64,000 nt of DNA from Geomonas azotofigens (GCF_018919395.1 NZ_JAHLME010000005.1:1-64000), one strand, 5' to 3'. Shown: positions 25,199-34,498, counted from the first letter of the stretch. Program-made: numbers and translations. The notes: a model not told the origin generated them from the letters alone.

Positions 25199-26230
25199 CT
25201 ACTGGGCGGCCAGCACCCTTCGCACCCTCTCCAGCATGGCCGGGTGGTCGTCGAACAGTTCCCCCATGCGGGGAGCGTCCTTGCGGTCCTGGTAATGATC
25301 GGCCTCGAGCCGCGCCAGGATCTCGGCATAGCGCCGTACCGGGATCCCCTGCCGCTTCAAGTAGCGGACGGCGGCGGCATCGGCCTCCCACTCGAAGTCG
25401 CGGGAGTACTTGGCATCTATGAGAGCCGTGGGAACCGTGGCGGCGAGCGAGCCGGCCGAAACGATGTCTCCGGTCAGGGTGGCGACCACGAGGACGGTCA
25501 CTGAATTCTGCAGCAGATGGCGCAACGCGTGCCTGCGCTCCAGGTGGCCGATCTCGTGTGCCAGCACGCCGGCCAGTTCGTCTTCACTCTCAGCCAGTTC
25601 CACCATCCGGTCGGTGACGATGACGATCCCGGAGGGAAGTGCGAAGGCGTTGGCCCCGATCTCCTTCGAGGAGCGGAACTCCAGGCGCCAGCGTTGGCGC
25701 TGGGGCTCCCCCGCGATCATGGCGCGGAAGCGGCGGGTCAGTTCCTCCCTGCGTTGCCGGGACAGCGCGCTCGGCCGCATGATGACCTTGTCCAGGACCT
25801 GCAGGGTCTCCCGCCCGATCAGCTCCTCGGTTCGGGGAGGGAGGATGAAAGCGACCTTGAGCGCCAGGACGGGAACAAGGTAGCGCAGGAAACCGAAGAC
25901 GATGGCAAGCAGCAGCGCCAGCGCGGCCAAGGCCCGCCCCAGGCTCTTCTCCCAGCGGTGTACGCCCAGTAGCGCTCCCCCCCTCCCCTGCCTGCGCAGC
26001 AGTTCCTCAACGAGCCGGTGCGCGTCGGTTTCGGCGCTGGCGCCATCGGGAAAGTGCAGCCTGCGCTTCATCCTCCCCAGGGGCGGGTCGACGCCGACCT
26101 CCGCCAGGGGGTAGACCGAATCGATCCCTCCGCCCGAAACCTCGAGTGAGGCATCGACTACGCGCAGCGTCACCTCGCGTCCCCGCGAGGTGCGGCCGTC
26201 GTACCATGTCGCCGTGCAGGAAGCGCTCAT
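25199..26230 (-). CDS. M48-family membrane metallopeptidase
   Basis: A 343-residue zinc protease with HEIGH at 225-229 and a downstream EWEADAAAV segment (about 280) supplying the third ligand, as in HtpX/Ste24-type peptidases. One transmembrane segment is at about 100-130. The N-terminal 90 residues form a small beta domain (TLRVVDASLEVSGGG) found in M48 proteins paired with DUF898 proteins. Its start overlaps the DUF898 stop (ATGA at 26227-26230), so translation is coupled. It likely degrades or processes membrane or periplasmic proteins. Confidence 0.92.
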   Translation of the reverse strand: MSASCTATWYDGRTSRGREVTLRVVDASLEVSGGGIDSVYPLAEVGVDPPLGRMKRRLHFPDGASAETDAHRLVEELLRRQGRGGALLGVHRWEKSLGRALAALALLLAIVFGFLRYLVPVLALKVAFILPPRTEELIGRETLQVLDKVIMRPSALSRQRREELTRRFRAMIAGEPQRQRWRLEFRSSKEIGANAFALPSGIVIVTDRMVELAESEDELAGVLAHEIGHLERRHALRHLLQNSVTVLVVATLTGDIVSAGSLAATVPTALIDAKYSRDFEWEADAAAVRYLKRQGIPVRRYAEILARLEADHYQDRKDAPRMGELFDDHPAMLERVRRVLAAQ

Positions 26231-27444
26231 AGCCCCAGGTCAAACCCCAGCATATCCCCCAGTTCCTCGGGCGCGGCGCCGACCTGGGTCTCGTGCGAGG
26301 CGAAGATGGCATCGAAGCTCCCCGCTCCCGCAGCGCTCAGACGCTCCAGGCGATAGCGCAGCAGGCGCACGGTGGCCCAGGGCGCCAGCAGTCCCAGGCT
26401 GCAGGCGACCACGACGGCGTTGGAGAAGTAGATCCAGAGCAAATCCCGCGTCCTGAGCGTCGAGGTGAACCTGTGATCGCCCAGGCTCGTGGAACTCCAG
26501 GTCAGATTGGTGAGGGCGGTTCGGACATAGAGGGCGGCGCAGATATAGATGACGAAGAAGAGTGCTGCCGGCAGCGCCATGGTGAGAGCGCTGGGCTTGA
26601 GCATGATGGCAGCGACGAGCGCCGCCAAGGCCAACGGGAACAGGACCACCAAGGGCAGGAAGATCCGGAAGTACTGCCCCGGGGTGGCGTGGAAGCGAAA
26701 GGGAGTGGTGCCGTAGCGGCTGTTCTCGACCAGGAACCGCCTCTGACGGTAATAGATGTATGGAACGAGAACCCCCATGGTCAGCGGGAGGAGCAACTGC
26801 CACCAGAGGAAGACCCGGTAGGCCTCGCGGTAGTCGGGGTTGAAACCGAAACGTATGTTGCGGTGCGAGCTGTTCCTCATGTTGAAGATCCGTGACCGAA
26901 CCACCACCCAGGGACAGACTCCCATGAAGAAAATCATGAGCAGCGCGGAGACCATCGGGCTGACGCGCGAGGCGAAGGAATAGAGGGTGAAGAACAGACC
27001 GGCCACAAGCCATCCCTTTAGGATTGCCCAGGGGTCGCCGAGGAAATCGAAGGGGACCCCGTCGAGCAGGGTGTTGCCGTAGAAGTAGCGCCGTTTGCGG
27101 ATCTTGGCCCAAGGGGAATAAAAGCCCAGGGTGACGATGCGCAAGAGCGTATTGACGATCCAGATGCCGAAGTATTCCCTGGCGTTGCCGGTGAACTCGA
27201 AACGGGCCGTGCGGCGGCGCGCTCCCGGCAGGCCCAGCGGCGAGGCCTGCGGTGCGGCGCCAGCCGCGGCGGCAGGGGCCACCTCGTCACCGCCGGGCAC
27301 GGCAACCGATTCATCGGGCTGGAAAGGGAACAAGGACTTGCAGACGGGACAGGTGACCGTGGTACCGGGCCGGGGTATGACGGCGACCTCGACCTGCTTG
27401 GAGAAGTGGCAAACGGGGCAGGTCAGGAAGATGACAGCGGACAA
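26227..27444 (-). CDS. DUF898 (YjgN-like) membrane protein with zinc-finger N-terminus
   Basis: A 405-residue protein. An N-terminal zinc-ribbon-like segment has two CPVC motifs (residues 9-12 and 32-35), followed by a linker. The DUF898 domain then shows FTGNAREYFGIWIVNTLL, TLGFYSPWAKIRKRRYFY and repeated membrane helices. Function is unknown. DUF898 and M48 genes are frequent neighbours, which suggests the pair works together in membrane protein quality control. It is the first gene of the pair, with AAGGAGGAAT before the ATG. Confidence 0.88.
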   Translation of the reverse strand: MSAVIFLTCPVCHFSKQVEVAVIPRPGTTVTCPVCKSLFPFQPDESVAVPGGDEVAPAAAAGAAPQASPLGLPGARRRTARFEFTGNAREYFGIWIVNTLLRIVTLGFYSPWAKIRKRRYFYGNTLLDGVPFDFLGDPWAILKGWLVAGLFFTLYSFASRVSPMVSALLMIFFMGVCPWVVVRSRIFNMRNSSHRNIRFGFNPDYREAYRVFLWWQLLLPLTMGVLVPYIYYRQRRFLVENSRYGTTPFRFHATPGQYFRIFLPLVVLFPLALAALVAAIMLKPSALTMALPAALFFVIYICAALYVRTALTNLTWSSTSLGDHRFTSTLRTRDLLWIYFSNAVVVACSLGLLAPWATVRLLRYRLERLSAAGAGSFDAIFASHETQVGAAPEELGDMLGFDLGL

Positions 27445-27637
27445 GATTCCTCCTTGCTACGGACTCGGGAATACCCGATAAGGCGGTCGCAGCATACCAC
27501 GGCGGCTTAGCGGTTATCAATTTAATTTTACAAATACTCCGGATTTGCCCGAGGTGACGGGGCTGACCAAAGGTGACCGGCGGGAGGACCGGCGGGCTTT
27601 GGACGGCACTATGGGAGAGAAAGGACAAAAGAGGGGA

Positions 27638-27669
27638 CACCGCCCGCTCCCGGATGGGGGCGGGCGGTG
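27638..27669 (-). terminator. Terminator of the outer-membrane protein gene
   Basis: A stem CACCGCCCGC/GCGGGCGGTG sits 12 bases after the stop at 27681. The T run on the minus side is weak, so confidence is moderate. Confidence 0.65.
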
Positions 27670-27680
27670 CTTTACGGCAG

Positions 27681-28514
27681 TTAGAACAGGTAGTAAAGGG
27701 AGAGACCGGCGCGGAAGCCGTCGGCGGAGCCGACGCGGACCGCGTCATCCTTGCTCCTGTAATCGGTGGCCACCACGTAGGCGACGCTGGGCAGCAGGTA
27801 GAAGTTGTGTGCCATCTGGAGGTAGCTGGAAACCTCGAAGGTGAAGTCCTCGTTGGCGGTGACGTCGCGGGTGGCGGTGTTGAAATTCGCATCCACCTTG
27901 GCGTCGATGGTCACGGTGTGGTTAAGCTCCTTCTCGAAGCCCAGCGAGATGGTGTGGGTGTCGTACTCATCATGGTTTCTGATGGTGGCACGGTAGATGG
28001 CGTAGGGGGTGTTGTGGTGCCCGAGGTTGGCGCTCGCCGCGATGAAGGGGATCAGGTCGGTGGTGCCGGTTCCCGCCTGGCTGTCGCCCGCGGTATCGAA
28101 TTTCACGCCCAGGCCCGCCACGACGGTGTACGGTGCTTCCTCACCGCCGACCAGACGGTATTTCGCCTGGAGCGCCAGGTCGCCGAAGCCGTCACGCCTC
28201 TCTTGTTCCGGATCGAGCCCGTTCATCTGGAGCTTGTCCCGCTCGCTGAAAACGTAGGGAATGGACGCGGACACTTCGAGGCCGTGGCCGAGACCGACGC
28301 CCACGGAATAGAGCGACTCGGTGGCGTTGAGGGTGCGCTTCCCGGATTCTCCCAGGATGGTGACGTCGCCTTTGCTGTGCGAATACTCGAACAGTGCCTG
28401 TGCCTCGACCTGCTTCTGGTCGAGAACGTCGGTTACCAGCAGTTTGTGTTCCGCGTGCGCGGTGGCCGTTGTCATGAGTATCCCGCCCAGTACTGCCAAA
28501 ACCATCTTCTTCAT
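27681..28514 (-). CDS. Outer-membrane beta-barrel protein (transporter/DUF-type)
   Basis: A 277-residue protein with a signal peptide MKKMVLAVLGGILMTTATAHA and alternating amphipathic strands ending in F (LSLYYLF), the usual C-terminal signal of outer-membrane barrels. Segments such as SVGVGLGHGLEVSASIPYV and DLALQAKYRLVGG match the putative outer-membrane transporter family (phenol-MetA-deg-like). ATG 28514 was chosen because GGAGGAG precedes it and the signal peptide starts there. It is a single gene and the substrate is unknown. Confidence 0.8.
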   Translation of the reverse strand: MKKMVLAVLGGILMTTATAHAEHKLLVTDVLDQKQVEAQALFEYSHSKGDVTILGESGKRTLNATESLYSVGVGLGHGLEVSASIPYVFSERDKLQMNGLDPEQERRDGFGDLALQAKYRLVGGEEAPYTVVAGLGVKFDTAGDSQAGTGTTDLIPFIAASANLGHHNTPYAIYRATIRNHDEYDTHTISLGFEKELNHTVTIDAKVDANFNTATRDVTANEDFTFEVSSYLQMAHNFYLLPSVAYVVATDYRSKDDAVRVGSADGFRAGLSLYYLF

Positions 28515-28885
28515 GTAACCAGTCTCCTCCTGCATTGAAATGATCCACCGACACCTGCATCAAGGGAAATCTCACTGAGCGCAGGGTGAAGGGGAAAAAT
28601 ATTTTAATACAACAGATCGCCTTCCATTACAACCGTAAACGAGGCGGCAAATGTTGCAGCCTGCAGATAACCCATCAAAACTATTGTCAATATCGAGCAG
28701 GCCGTCCTGCCCCGCCTCCGTTTCAGCGGCTTAGGCACCGCCAGCGCCCCGTCCCGGTCGTCGCTCGAAACCAATGCCGCCAGTGTAATCGGATGCGATT
28801 ACCGTTTTAAAGCAATCAGGACGAGCATTCCTCCCAGTCCACCACTTGCTCCTGCCGCCGCAGAAAAGTCTGGGCACCGCGATGA
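28515..28885. other. Intergenic region, no gene supported
   Basis: The 371 bases between the divergent genes hold AT-rich leader sequence near 28600 and a GC-rich block near 28700-28790. I see no open frame with a ribosome site and no RNA motif. A minus-strand TTGACA near 28685 is a possible -35 for the barrel gene, but no good -10 follows. Confidence 0.5.
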
Positions 28886-28914
28886 TTGACAAATTTGTCG
28901 TAAAATAATACATT
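28886..28914 (+). promoter_or_regulatory. Sigma-70-type promoter with overlapping palindrome
   Basis: TTGACA at 28886-28891, a 17-base spacer, and TACATT at 28909-28914, about 65 bases upstream of the small Cys/His gene. The 12-bp palindrome GACAAATTTGTC at 28888-28899 overlaps the -35, as expected for a repressor operator. Confidence 0.65.
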
Positions 28915-28978
28915 GTTCTAGCTCTTCACGAGAAATCCAGGGAGGACCTCCCGAAGTAGTCTGTAAAGGAGTAGGACA

Positions 28979-29209
28979 ATGGGTCTGGCAAAACAGTGCA
29001 AATTTTTCGGCCACATCATCACCATCGACAAGGCGCTGTCCGTAAGAGACGGAGCGACGCCGGAAAACCGGCACTCGCTTCTCTTCGAGTGCGATAAATG
29101 CGGCAAGCCGGTGCGCCCGCGCGCAGCCGGTGACAAACACGTCGCGCACTTCGTGCACGTCAAGGAAAACCCGGAGTGCCTCTACACGGAGCCGCCGAGG
29201 GAGTACTAG
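28979..29209 (+). CDS. Small Cys/His zinc-ribbon-like protein
   Basis: A 76-residue protein. The C-terminal half has FECDKCGKPVRPRAAGDKHV, followed by AHFVHVKENPEC, a C-x2-C...H...H...C arrangement that could bind one zinc and resembles the CoiA-type N-terminal finger. The N-terminal 35 residues are LAKQCKFFGHIITIDKALS. AAAGGAG precedes the ATG. It has its own promoter with a palindromic operator. No family function was recognized. Confidence 0.7.
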   Translation: MGLAKQCKFFGHIITIDKALSVRDGATPENRHSLLFECDKCGKPVRPRAAGDKHVAHFVHVKENPECLYTEPPREY

Positions 29210-29318
29210 GCCGGCACCACGCGCGCGGCGAAGACGCGGAGTGCCCGCCAAAGCCAAAACCGGCACCGGTTTCCCATGCAACTGGAAAGAAAACGGCTCC
29301 TGTGTTAGGATCGCCCGC

Positions 29319-30437
29319 ATGACGGGCTTAAGCGAAACCGCCGCCAAACGGCGCAAACAACTGCTGCGTTTCATCTCGACCGACCTGCTCGGGCCGATCG
29401 TGGGGAAGATGCCCAAGTCCTGCATCGAGTCCCTGGAAAAGGCCTCCTTCTACACCGACATCAGCGCGCACATCCTGGACATCGTCCCGGTGACCGAGGC
29501 GTGCATCGTCAAGCACGCGGTTGCCGCCAAACTCCCCCCCTTCATACGGACCGAGGCCGTCTTCGCCAAGCGCAACCTCTACCTGCTGCGCAACGCCACC
29601 GTCTCGCCCCACTCCGGCATGGTCTGGATCGGGAAGAGGATCCTCGAAGAGAGCGTGGGCTCGCTGCGCCGCATCATGGACTGGGGCGACGTGCTGCACG
29701 AGCCCCTGCTCCCCGCGGCGGAGTTGCGGGTCAACGAGCCGGTGGTGGTCTGCCATCCCGCCACCTATTACCACTGGCTCCTCGAGGTCCTGCCCAACGT
29801 CCTCTTCGCGGTCGCCCAATTCCCCGACGTCAGGATCGTGCTGCCGGAAAACCCGCCCCGCTACGTCCTGGACGGGCTGGCGACGGCGCTCGGCCCGGAG
29901 GGGGGGCGCAACGTCATCTTCAGCTCCACCCCGGTCCGGGTCGAGAGACTGGTCGTGCCGCAGTACCATACCCAGCCGGAATTCACGCCCCCCCAGGTGC
30001 TGGAACTTTTGAGATCGGCGGTGAAGGCAAAGGTGGTGCCGCGCAGAGCGGGGAACCTCGAACGGCGAACCGGCTCGAAGATCTACATCTCGAGGAGGAA
30101 AAGCAGGCGGCGCCTGGGGGGAGAGGCCGAACTCGAGCGGATACTGCGGGAGATGGGGTTCACGGTGCTGCACTGCGAGGAACTCTCTTTCGCCGACCAG
30201 GTCCGCGTCTTTCACGATGCGGAGATCGTGGTCGGCAGCCACGGCGCCGGTCTGAGCAACCTGGTCTGGTCCGAGCCCCCCTGCCGGGTGGTCGAAATCT
30301 TCCCCAAAAACTACATCCTGGACTGTTTCGCCTGGCTCAGTTTCAGCGGCGGCTTCGATTACCGCTATGTCATCTGCGACACGGGCCACAAGATCGACCA
30401 AGGCGCCATGGATGCCGTCATCGAAGCCGTGCGGTGA
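29319..30437 (+). CDS. Glycosyltransferase family 61 protein
   Basis: A 372-residue protein with the DUF563/GT61 pattern: HPATYYHWLLEVLPNVLFA in the middle, IYISRRKSRRR at about 255, then a helix (EAELERILREMGFTVLH) and VGSHGAGLSNLVWSEPPC, the family donor-binding signature. It probably transfers a sugar such as xylose or GlcNAc to a polysaccharide or glycan. ATG 29319 has AGGA nearby. It is not in a glycan cluster, which is unusual for this family, and lies 109 bases after the small Cys/His gene. Confidence 0.87.
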   Translation: MTGLSETAAKRRKQLLRFISTDLLGPIVGKMPKSCIESLEKASFYTDISAHILDIVPVTEACIVKHAVAAKLPPFIRTEAVFAKRNLYLLRNATVSPHSGMVWIGKRILEESVGSLRRIMDWGDVLHEPLLPAAELRVNEPVVVCHPATYYHWLLEVLPNVLFAVAQFPDVRIVLPENPPRYVLDGLATALGPEGGRNVIFSSTPVRVERLVVPQYHTQPEFTPPQVLELLRSAVKAKVVPRRAGNLERRTGSKIYISRRKSRRRLGGEAELERILREMGFTVLHCEELSFADQVRVFHDAEIVVGSHGAGLSNLVWSEPPCRVVEIFPKNYILDCFAWLSFSGGFDYRYVICDTGHKIDQGAMDAVIEAVR

Positions 30438-30670
30438 ACACGGCACGCTCACTCACATCCCCTCAAGAAGTAACGCAGAAACCTTGACTTAGTGCCATAG
30501 AGGCATAGGCTTATGACAGGGGTCTGTGCTACTTGGTCCTCCTTTTTATTGCCCCTCGGAAAGGCTCTGCTCCACTGATACAGATCTCCCATACTCTGAG
30601 CTAAAGGGGACACAGCCCGGGCAGGGCCCGACGCCCTTTTGCAGCACCACAAGGAAGAGGAGGGACGGCC

Positions 30671-31117
30671 ATGGGGTCTACAGGGAGAGTAGCGTCGTTG
30701 GCGTGCGCGGCGATCATGTCGGTCGCCGTGATCGGCGGCTGCGCCGCCGGACTGACCGGAACGCAGCAGGCCGAATTGCAGGGGTACCGCAACAAGGGGC
30801 TGTCCATCGAGGAAAAGAACCCGTCCACCGCGGCATGGTTCGGGATCCTGCCGGGAGGAGGCTCCTTTTACACCAGGAACTACGGCTTCGGCATCGCGAA
30901 CCTGCTTTTGTGGCCCTTCTCCGTGCTCTGGGACCCGGTCAGCGGCTACAACGGCGCCGAGGCGCTCAACTACAGTACCACCGTGAGCGTGGTCGAGAAG
31001 AAGCGGAACGCGGAACTGCATGACCTGGATACCAGGTTCAGCCTCGGAGCCATGACTAAGGAAGAGTACCTGACGCAGAAGGCGGCTTGCGAGAAGCGTT
31101 ACTCGCCCGACCTCTAG
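30671..31117 (+). CDS. Lipoprotein with conserved membrane-proximal motif and SHOCT-like tail
   Basis: A 148-residue lipoprotein with signal ending AVIGGCAAG (lipidated Cys about residue 24). A conserved central segment reads NPSTAAWFGILPGGGSFYT, then NYGFGIANLLLWPFSVLWDP, which is likely membrane-associated. The C-terminal 30 residues (DTRFSLGAMTKEEYLTQKAA) are SHOCT-like. Function is unknown. GAGGAGGGACGG precedes the ATG, and it stands alone with a hairpin at 31139-31174 after the stop. Confidence 0.75.
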   Translation: MGSTGRVASLACAAIMSVAVIGGCAAGLTGTQQAELQGYRNKGLSIEEKNPSTAAWFGILPGGGSFYTRNYGFGIANLLLWPFSVLWDPVSGYNGAEALNYSTTVSVVEKKRNAELHDLDTRFSLGAMTKEEYLTQKAACEKRYSPDL

Positions 31118-31138
31118 CGGTGTGACGCGCCACTCAAT

Positions 31139-31174
31139 GCAGATGCCTTTGGCTCCCGCGCCGGGGGCATCTGC
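31139..31174 (+). terminator. Hairpin after the lipoprotein gene
   Basis: A stem GCAGATGCC/GGCATCTGC lies 22 bases after the stop at 31117. There is no clear T run. The following 31175-31595 is AT-rich leader DNA before the chemoreceptor, with no gene or clear promoter assigned. Confidence 0.6.
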
Positions 31175-31595
31175 GCGTCAGGCGCCTGATCTTCAGACTG
31201 CCAGCCTTATCTTTCCCCGGCATTTCCCGCCGCATGCCACGCCGGCTTTCCCTTCCGTTGCTTTTTCCGCCTTGAATCCCGCCTCGCGAAGTAAAGTTCA
31301 TCTACCTCGACTTGAAGTTGTTGCAACCACCAGCGTTATTTCACACAATACCGTATACACTTTACTGTTTACGAAAAACTTGATGCAGGTCTTTTTTTCG
31401 GCTATAAACGCCCGGCGGAAAATGTAATACTAAATTTGCCAGTCAAATCTTGCATTTAAACCAATTAACACTTTTTACGAATCACAAAGGTAGTGTCAGC
31501 TGCGGGTAATTCGACCCAATAAGCATACGAGCATAATATTAATCAGTACTTGACGGTGTTGGAAAGTATCAGTACCGGGCGAATAAGGATAAGGT

Positions 31596-33698
31596 GTGAA
31601 AGCAAGCATCGTAAAAAAGATCACGGCACTGATCATCATCATTGTCATCACGGCGGTGACCGTGACGACGTACATATCGCTTGCGCAGATGCGGCAGGAG
31701 ATGGTGCGCGTGGCGACGGCGTCGCAGGAGAGCAGGATCAACACTTTTGGGGAGCTCTTGAGGCAAAAAGGCGAACTAAGGATCGTCGATAACCGCCTCA
31801 TGGCCGGCGACTACGTCATCAACGGCAACAACGAGCTTCCCGACAAGGTGGCGAAGATCTGCGGCGGCACGGCGACCATATTCATGAACGATGAACGGGT
31901 CGCCACCAACGTCATCAAGGAGGACGGCACCAGGGCGGTCGGAACCAAGCTGCAGGGGCCGGCCTTCGACGCCGTGTTCCGCAAGGGGGAGCCGTACCGT
32001 GGTGTGGCTCCCATCCTCAACATCCCCTACTTCACCGCGTACGACCCCATCCTGGATGCGGGCGGGCACGTCATCGGCGCGCTCTACGTGGGGGTGAAGA
32101 CCGCCGACTTCCTGCAGTCCTTCGAGCAGACGAGGGCCGTCGTCATATCTCTCGCCATAGGCTTCACCCTTTTGGCCAGCGGTCTTGCCGCCTGGTTCAC
32201 GAAGATGCTGCTCGCTCCCCTGGGCAAGGCCGTGGCCATCACCGAGGCCGTGGCCGAAGGGGACCTCACCGTTGCCATACCGGCCGGCGGTCGCGACGAG
32301 GCCGGCAAACTGCTCGGTTCGCTGAAGACGATGGTCGCGGGGCTGTGCGGCATGATCAGCAGGGTCACCGGCTCGACCACGGCGCTCCAGGAGATCTCCG
32401 GGCGTCTGGCGGCGGAAGCGGTACACGCCGTGGCGGCGGCCAGGCACCAGCAGGACAAGGTGATGGAGACCTCGGCCTACGTGCGGACCATAGCGGACAA
32501 GGCGGAGGAGATCCAAAATGGGACCCAACGGTTGGCGCAGGCGGCCGCGGAATCGTCCTCGGCCATCCTGGAGATGACCGCCAGCACGGACGAGGTCGCC
32601 ATGAACGCCGAAAAACTGACCAACCTGGTGGCGGAGGTGACGGCGGCGATGATGCAGAGTGCCGCCGCCACGGGTGAAATCGGCGAGCATACCAAGTCCC
32701 TGGTCGCCTCGTCACTCTCCACCGCCTCCTCCATCCTGGAGATGGAGGCGGCCACCAACAGCGTGAAGGGTAACGCGCTCTTGACGGCCGAGGTGGCCCA
32801 GGGGGTCGAGGAGGATGCGCTGAAAGGGGTGGAGGCGATGCGCGCCATGCGCCAGGGGATGAGCGACATCCGCGCCTCGTCGGGCGTCACCAACCAGGTC
32901 ATCGCGACCCTCACCTCCAGGACCCACGAGATCGGAGCTATCTCCTCGGTGATCGACGACATCGCCAAGAGGACCTCGCTGCTCGCCCTCAACGCGAGCA
33001 TCATCGCGGCGCAGGCGGGGGCACACGGCAAGCCGTTCGGTGTGGTCGCCGAGGAGATCAAGATGCTCGCCTCGAGCACCGCCAACTCCACCAACGAGAT
33101 CGCCGCGCTGATCGCTGCGGTGCAGTTGGAGACCGAGCACGCGGTGAAGGCGATCAAGGAGGCCGACCAGCGCATCGTGGCGGGAGAGGAGCTGAGCTCG
33201 CGCTCCAGCGCGGCTCTCGAGAAGATCGTGAGCGGCGTATCCAGCGCCAGGAGCCATGTAAGCGGCATCGCCCTGGCCACGGCCGAGCAGGCCAAGGGGA
33301 CCAGCCTGATCCGCGAGGCCATGGACCGGATCACCCAGATGACGGAGAAGATCGAAAAGGCGATCAGGGAACAGGCGGGGGCCAAGGAGGCGATCATGTT
33401 CGCGGCCGAGGAGATGAGGGAGCTGGCGACGCAGTTCCACTCCGCCACCCGGGAGCAGAGCAAGGTAGGTCGCTCCATTTCCGATTCCATCCTCGACGTG
33501 AGCGAGATGTCCCGGAAGATAGAGACGGCGTGCGCGGTGCAGGCCAAGGAGAACCAGCAGATAGCGGCGGCCGTGACCGAAATCCACTCCGACGCCGACC
33601 GCTGCCTGCAGGCGGCGGCCCAGTTGGAGTCAGGCGCCAGCGACCTCACCAGGCAGGTCGAGGTGCTGCAGCAGGGCGCCGGCGCCTTCAGGCTCTAG
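31596..33698 (+). CDS. Methyl-accepting chemotaxis protein with single-Cache sensor
   Basis: A 700-residue chemoreceptor. TM1 covers about 8-30. A periplasmic sCache-like sensor follows (about 35-185, ATIFMNDERVATNV and GVAPILNIPYFTAYDPILD). TM2 is at about 187-210, followed by HAMP and a long coiled-coil signalling domain. At the hairpin tip (about 455-485) LLALNASIIAAQAGAHGKPF replaces the usual [20 protein letters not shown], so the conserved Glu, Arg and Glu that contact CheA and CheW are changed to Ile, Gln and Ala. It is a single gene with a terminator at 33748-33783. The ligand is unknown. Confidence 0.93.
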   Translation: MKASIVKKITALIIIIVITAVTVTTYISLAQMRQEMVRVATASQESRINTFGELLRQKGELRIVDNRLMAGDYVINGNNELPDKVAKICGGTATIFMNDERVATNVIKEDGTRAVGTKLQGPAFDAVFRKGEPYRGVAPILNIPYFTAYDPILDAGGHVIGALYVGVKTADFLQSFEQTRAVVISLAIGFTLLASGLAAWFTKMLLAPLGKAVAITEAVAEGDLTVAIPAGGRDEAGKLLGSLKTMVAGLCGMISRVTGSTTALQEISGRLAAEAVHAVAAARHQQDKVMETSAYVRTIADKAEEIQNGTQRLAQAAAESSSAILEMTASTDEVAMNAEKLTNLVAEVTAAMMQSAAATGEIGEHTKSLVASSLSTASSILEMEAATNSVKGNALLTAEVAQGVEEDALKGVEAMRAMRQGMSDIRASSGVTNQVIATLTSRTHEIGAISSVIDDIAKRTSLLALNASIIAAQAGAHGKPFGVVAEEIKMLASSTANSTNEIAALIAAVQLETEHAVKAIKEADQRIVAGEELSSRSSAALEKIVSGVSSARSHVSGIALATAEQAKGTSLIREAMDRITQMTEKIEKAIREQAGAKEAIMFAAEEMRELATQFHSATREQSKVGRSISDSILDVSEMSRKIETACAVQAKENQQIAAAVTEIHSDADRCLQAAAQLESGASDLTRQVEVLQQGAGAFRL

Positions 33699-33747
33699 GG
33701 GCGCGGCATCGGCCTCTAAAAATCAAAACCTCAAGGGGGAAGGAGTA

Positions 33748-33783
33748 AGGGCTGGCGAGCAAGAGAAGGCGCCGGCCCTTTTT
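33748..33783 (+). terminator. Chemoreceptor gene terminator
   Basis: A GGGCTGGCG/CGCCGGCCC stem (one G-U pair) followed by TTTTT, 50 bases after the stop at 33698. Confidence 0.88.
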
Positions 33784-33789
33784 GCGTCC

Positions 33790-33996
33790 GGTGGACACGG
33801 TGGACACGGTGGACATGGTGGACATGGTGGACATGGTGGACATGGTGGACATGGTGGACATGGTGGACATGGTGGACATGGTGGACATGGTGGACATGGT
33901 GGACATGGTGGACATGGTGGACATGGTGGACATGGTGGGCATGGTGGACATGGTGGACATGGTGGACACGGTGGACATGGTGGACATGGTGGACAT
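33790..33996. repeat. 23-copy tandem array of the 9-mer GGTGGACAT
   Basis: Exactly 23 contiguous 9-bp units lie from 33790 to 33996. Units 1, 2 and 20 read GGTGGACAC, one reads GGTGGGCAT, and the rest are GGTGGACAT. The array encodes Val-Asp-Met on the plus strand and Ser-Thr-Met on the minus strand. It lies just after the chemoreceptor terminator. Such near-perfect short repeats are prone to slippage. Confidence 0.97.
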
Positions 33997-34344
33997 GGTC
34001 GTGGAGGGCACCAGGAGGGGATTCCAGATGCATTTGTTGTCGGTCGCTCCCAGCAGGAACCCGTCCGAGCCCACCGATCTCGTGTCGATGCAGTCACCAA
34101 GGCGGACGTTGTAGAGCATCACCTCACCGCAGTTTTTCACGAGGAACTTGTACACCACCTTGGTGTCACCGTAGAAGGCGGTCGGCACTTTGACCGTCGA
34201 TGCGGGCATGTTGTTGCTCCCCGGAACCGAGGTCGTCAGGGTGCCGTCGGAGGGGGTGGCGGGGCCAATAGGCAGCGAGTGCCAAGGGATCAAAAGCTGA
34301 TGGGGCGGTGGGAAACAACGGCCGGCAGGGGAGCGACCGCTCAA
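33997..34344 (-). pseudogene. Remnant of a secreted beta-sandwich repeat protein
   Basis: On the minus strand the reading includes STVKVPTAFYGDTKVVYKFL, then VKNCGEVMLYNVRLGDCIDT, which resembles the start of a DUF11-like surface repeat. There is no convincing start or signal, and the frame runs straight into the (Ser-Thr-Met) array and the opposing terminator. It is best read as a decayed gene fragment, not a complete gene. Confidence 0.4.
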
Positions 34345-34498
34345 GCGTGCGGAGGCACCCCCGCTGCGCGCTGCACGCGCCCGGGGATGTGGTATCCTCT
34401 TTGCTGCTTTAAGGCGTTGACATCACGGTCAAAGCGTCATAGATTCGCCTCCGACCGCGGCGCAGCCGGCCGCCCACACCACATCGAAAGAGACCCAG

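Noticed and set aside
31430-31595. Sigma-54 promoter upstream of the chemoreceptor
   Set aside because: TTGCCAGTCAAATCTTGCAT resembles the -12 part, but the -24 GG is missing.
33782-34114. Plus-strand (Val-Asp-Met)n protein
   Set aside because: Pure repeat translation with no ribosome site; it overlaps the chemoreceptor terminator.
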